Origin: JALTDM01 sp964421355
GTDB lineage: Bacteria > Bacteroidota > Bacteroidia > Bacteroidales > JALTDM01
Reading direction: 5' to 3'
Assembly (NCBI GenBank): GCA_964421355.1
Contig: CAYQWX010000004.1
Coordinates: 3,554 to 67,553 of the forward strand
Length of the DNA stretch: 64,000 nt
The notes beneath the pieces were generated by a model. The model worked only from the letters and a program-made list of their open reading frames with translations, was not told the origin of the DNA and ran no database searches. A program made the translations under genes and the position numbers. Shown piece after piece: positions 62,767 through 64,000 of the stretch. Every line of letters starts with the position of its first letter. The stretch's first letter is position 1.

Positions 62767-63240
62767 TTATTGTTTAATGACTTTGTAAGTTTTGAACTTT
62801 TTATTATGATGTAATTTTATAAAATAAACACCAGATGAATAATTTCGTATATCTAATTTTTGACGGGTTGATGTTATTGGAACCTTTTTTATTATTTGAC
62901 CGTTCATATTTATAATTTCAGCATCAATTTTATCGTTATTATTTATAACACTATTGTTGGAAAACATTATATAAAGATCTCCGTCTGTCGGATTAGGAGT
63001 AATAGAAACATTTAAATCAAAATTATTTTCATCTGTTGAAGTAATTTGATAATTCGGCTGCTGAAATCCTTGCGTAATAATAGCATTATTTCCATTTCCA
63101 GTTGCCGTAATAGTTTGACCTATGGTATAAGTCATTTTAGCACTTTGTGTTTGACCACTTCCACCACCTGCAGCTATTACATCTGGTTGAGCAATAGCAA
63201 AAACAGGTAAAACCAATAGTATAAAAATCATTTTTTTCAT
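62767..63240 (-). CDS. Small secreted protein with T9SS type A signal
   Basis: This 157-residue protein has a signal peptide (ending AIAQ), a short Gly/Ser-rich front with the pattern TYTIGQTI ... ITQGFQQP (about 37-65), and then a complete type A sorting domain (about 75-157; SITPNPTDGDLYIMF, MNGQIIKK, GVYFIKL). The pre-sorting part is only about 55 residues. Proteins of this pattern are common in Bacteroidota and often follow a tail-fibre-like gene, as here (7-nt gap). The function is unknown. Confidence 0.82.
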   Translation of the reverse strand: MKKMIFILLVLPVFAIAQPDVIAAGGGSGQTQSAKMTYTIGQTITATGNGNNAIITQGFQQPNYQITSTDENNFDLNVSITPNPTDGDLYIMFSNNSVINNNDKIDAEIINMNGQIIKKVPITSTRQKLDIRNYSSGVYFIKLHHNKKFKTYKVIKQ

Positions 63241-63247
63241 AGCTTTA

Positions 63248-64000
63248 TTATTTTTTTACATTCATAATTGTTTTCAAGTTATTTATTTCGGCTTTTAATT
63301 CTTCTCTTTCCTTTTTAGCTTCTAATAATTGTGTTTTTAAACTTTCTATTTCTTTATGTTGATCTTGTACCAACTTTATCAAAGGTGTAATAAAATGTGA
63401 ATAATTAACGGTTTCTACTTGACCCTTATCATTATAACTAACAAATAAAGGATTTATCTTTTCCACTTCTTCTGCAATTAATCCATATTGTTTAATTCCT
63501 TTTTTATCTTTTTTATAAACAAAATTTACTGGTCTAAGTTTGTACATCCAACTTACATCTTCCATATCCCGGATTTTCTTTTTATAACGACGGGAAGAAG
63601 ATAAATAACCTATTTTACCAGTATTATCAATATATAAATCTCTATTGATACTTCCCACAGCATCGTCATAAGAACCTGGTATATACAATTCTGAAGCTTG
63701 TATCTTTAAATGGTTATCTTCAAATTCCTGGAGATAAACATAATTATCATCACCAAAATTAAGCATTGCTCCATAACCATCTGTTCCATGCGGTCCTATT
63801 AATCTTAATGCTAAAGAATCATTCGGGGAATCAGAAGAATTAATAGTTAATGTATGGGTTGGAGCGTTATCATTTAACCCTACATTGCCATTTTTAAGAA
63901 CAGTAACGGCATTGTGCCTGTGATTATTGTCAGAACCATTACCAATAGTAAATAACGGGTCGGTATTAAACCAGTCTATACTATTAATTGTTGCTGTTGT
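63248..64000 (-). CDS. Tail-fibre-like protein with S74 intramolecular chaperone domain, 3' part
   Basis: The frame is open to the window end (no stop up to 64000), so only the last 250 residues are seen; the ATG at 63766 is internal. The visible part has a repeat-rich beta region (NGNVGLND, then NDSLALRLIGPHGTDG), then an S74 (endosialidase-type) chaperone domain: the SSSRRYKKKI motif, with the catalytic Ser/Lys context for self-cleavage, KLRPVNFVYKK, YGLIAEEVEKINP and a C-terminal trimer coiled coil (DQHKEIESLKTQLLEAKKER). It should self-cleave after trimer folding to leave a surface fibre. No phage gene is near. It is cotranscribed with the small T9SS gene. Confidence 0.85.
   Translation of the reverse strand, partial: TTATINSIDWFNTDPLFTIGNGSDNNHRHNAVTVLKNGNVGLNDNAPTHTLTINSSDSPNDSLALRLIGPHGTDGYGAMLNFGDDNYVYLQEFEDNHLKIQASELYIPGSYDDAVGSINRDLYIDNTGKIGYLSSSRRYKKKIRDMEDVSWMYKLRPVNFVYKKDKKGIKQYGLIAEEVEKINPLFVSYNDKGQVETVNYSHFITPLIKLVQDQHKEIESLKTQLLEAKKEREELKAEINNLKTIMNVKK

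Noticed and set aside
63766..64000. End of the S74 protein gene at the ATG 63766
   Set aside because: The frame stays open to the window edge and codes for a fitting beta-rich sequence, so the gene is cut by the window and the ATG is internal.
62767..64000. Prophage remnant
   Set aside because: S74 and fibre names are the only phage-like signals; there is no capsid, tail, integrase or lysis gene and the neighbour has a T9SS signal.
1..64000. tRNA genes, rRNA genes, CRISPR arrays and insertion sequences
   Set aside because: I found no cloverleaf, direct-repeat array, inverted terminal repeat or transposase frame that would support any of them.

Overview
The window is a stretch of AT-rich chromosome from a member of the Bacteroidota. 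The evidence for this is: type IX secretion (T9SS) sorting domains of type A and type B, PorP/SprF-like proteins, a fused DAHP synthase/chorismate mutase, a YbeY with the phylum's altered zinc motif, a short type III-fold arginine decarboxylase, and promoter -7 boxes of the Bacteroidota form TAnnTTTG lying 14-32 nt before many starts. It also carries the futalosine menaquinone gene mqnE. No tRNA, rRNA, insertion sequence, prophage structural gene or CRISPR array was seen. The content is mostly core chromosome with large surface-protein loci. Layout, 0-10 kb: the 3' end of an acyl-CoA synthetase, a radical SAM/sirtuin gene pair (-), a possibly decaying small secreted gene followed by a strong terminator, an N-acetylglucosamine-kinase-like gene, and a 1756-aa secreted protein built from two tandem internal duplications. 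10-18 kb: a (-) pair of an RsbW-like ATPase and a giant membrane-anchored coiled-coil protein, then a (+) run of a sodium/solute symporter, ybeY, a TorF-like porin and an ammonium transporter. 18-25 kb: a (+) run of a YwqK-like repeat protein, a DUF5686-like outer-membrane protein, a lipoprotein, an orphan response regulator, a CPBP protease and a YifB ATPase, followed by RNase P RNA. 25-34 kb: an outer-membrane barrel, a glycosyltransferase and an ECF sigma factor (+), then arginine deiminase and the ftsK-lolA-mreC-mreD operon (-), then tmRNA (-). 34-39 kb: a 1186-aa T9SS type B surface protein with its PorP/SprF partner, and an alkyltransferase-like protein. 39-43 kb (-): a tightly overlapping shikimate operon (DAHP synthase/chorismate mutase, AroD, AroE) and a tail-fibre-like secreted protein with a small lysine-rich secreted protein. 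43-48 kb: two bacteriohemerythrins on either side of a TPR-PAS-PAS-SpoIIE phosphatase, then a lipoprotein and ndk. 48-53 kb (+): arginine decarboxylase, mqnE, a glycosyltransferase and a patatin-like lipase. 53-64 kb (-): a surface locus with PorP/SprF, a TPR/PD40 protein without an OmpA domain, an eight-PKD type B adhesin, a T9SS-exported M1 peptidase, a small T9SS protein, and an S74 tail-fibre-like protein that runs off the end. How the genes work together: the two type B adhesins each sit beside a PorP/SprF-like gene, which fits the known pairing of such substrates with a dedicated outer-membrane partner. The SpoIIE phosphatase and the RsbW-like ATPase could be two arms of one partner-switching pathway, although the STAS antagonist is not in the window. 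The hemerythrin/SpoIIE cluster is the best candidate for an undescribed signalling system.
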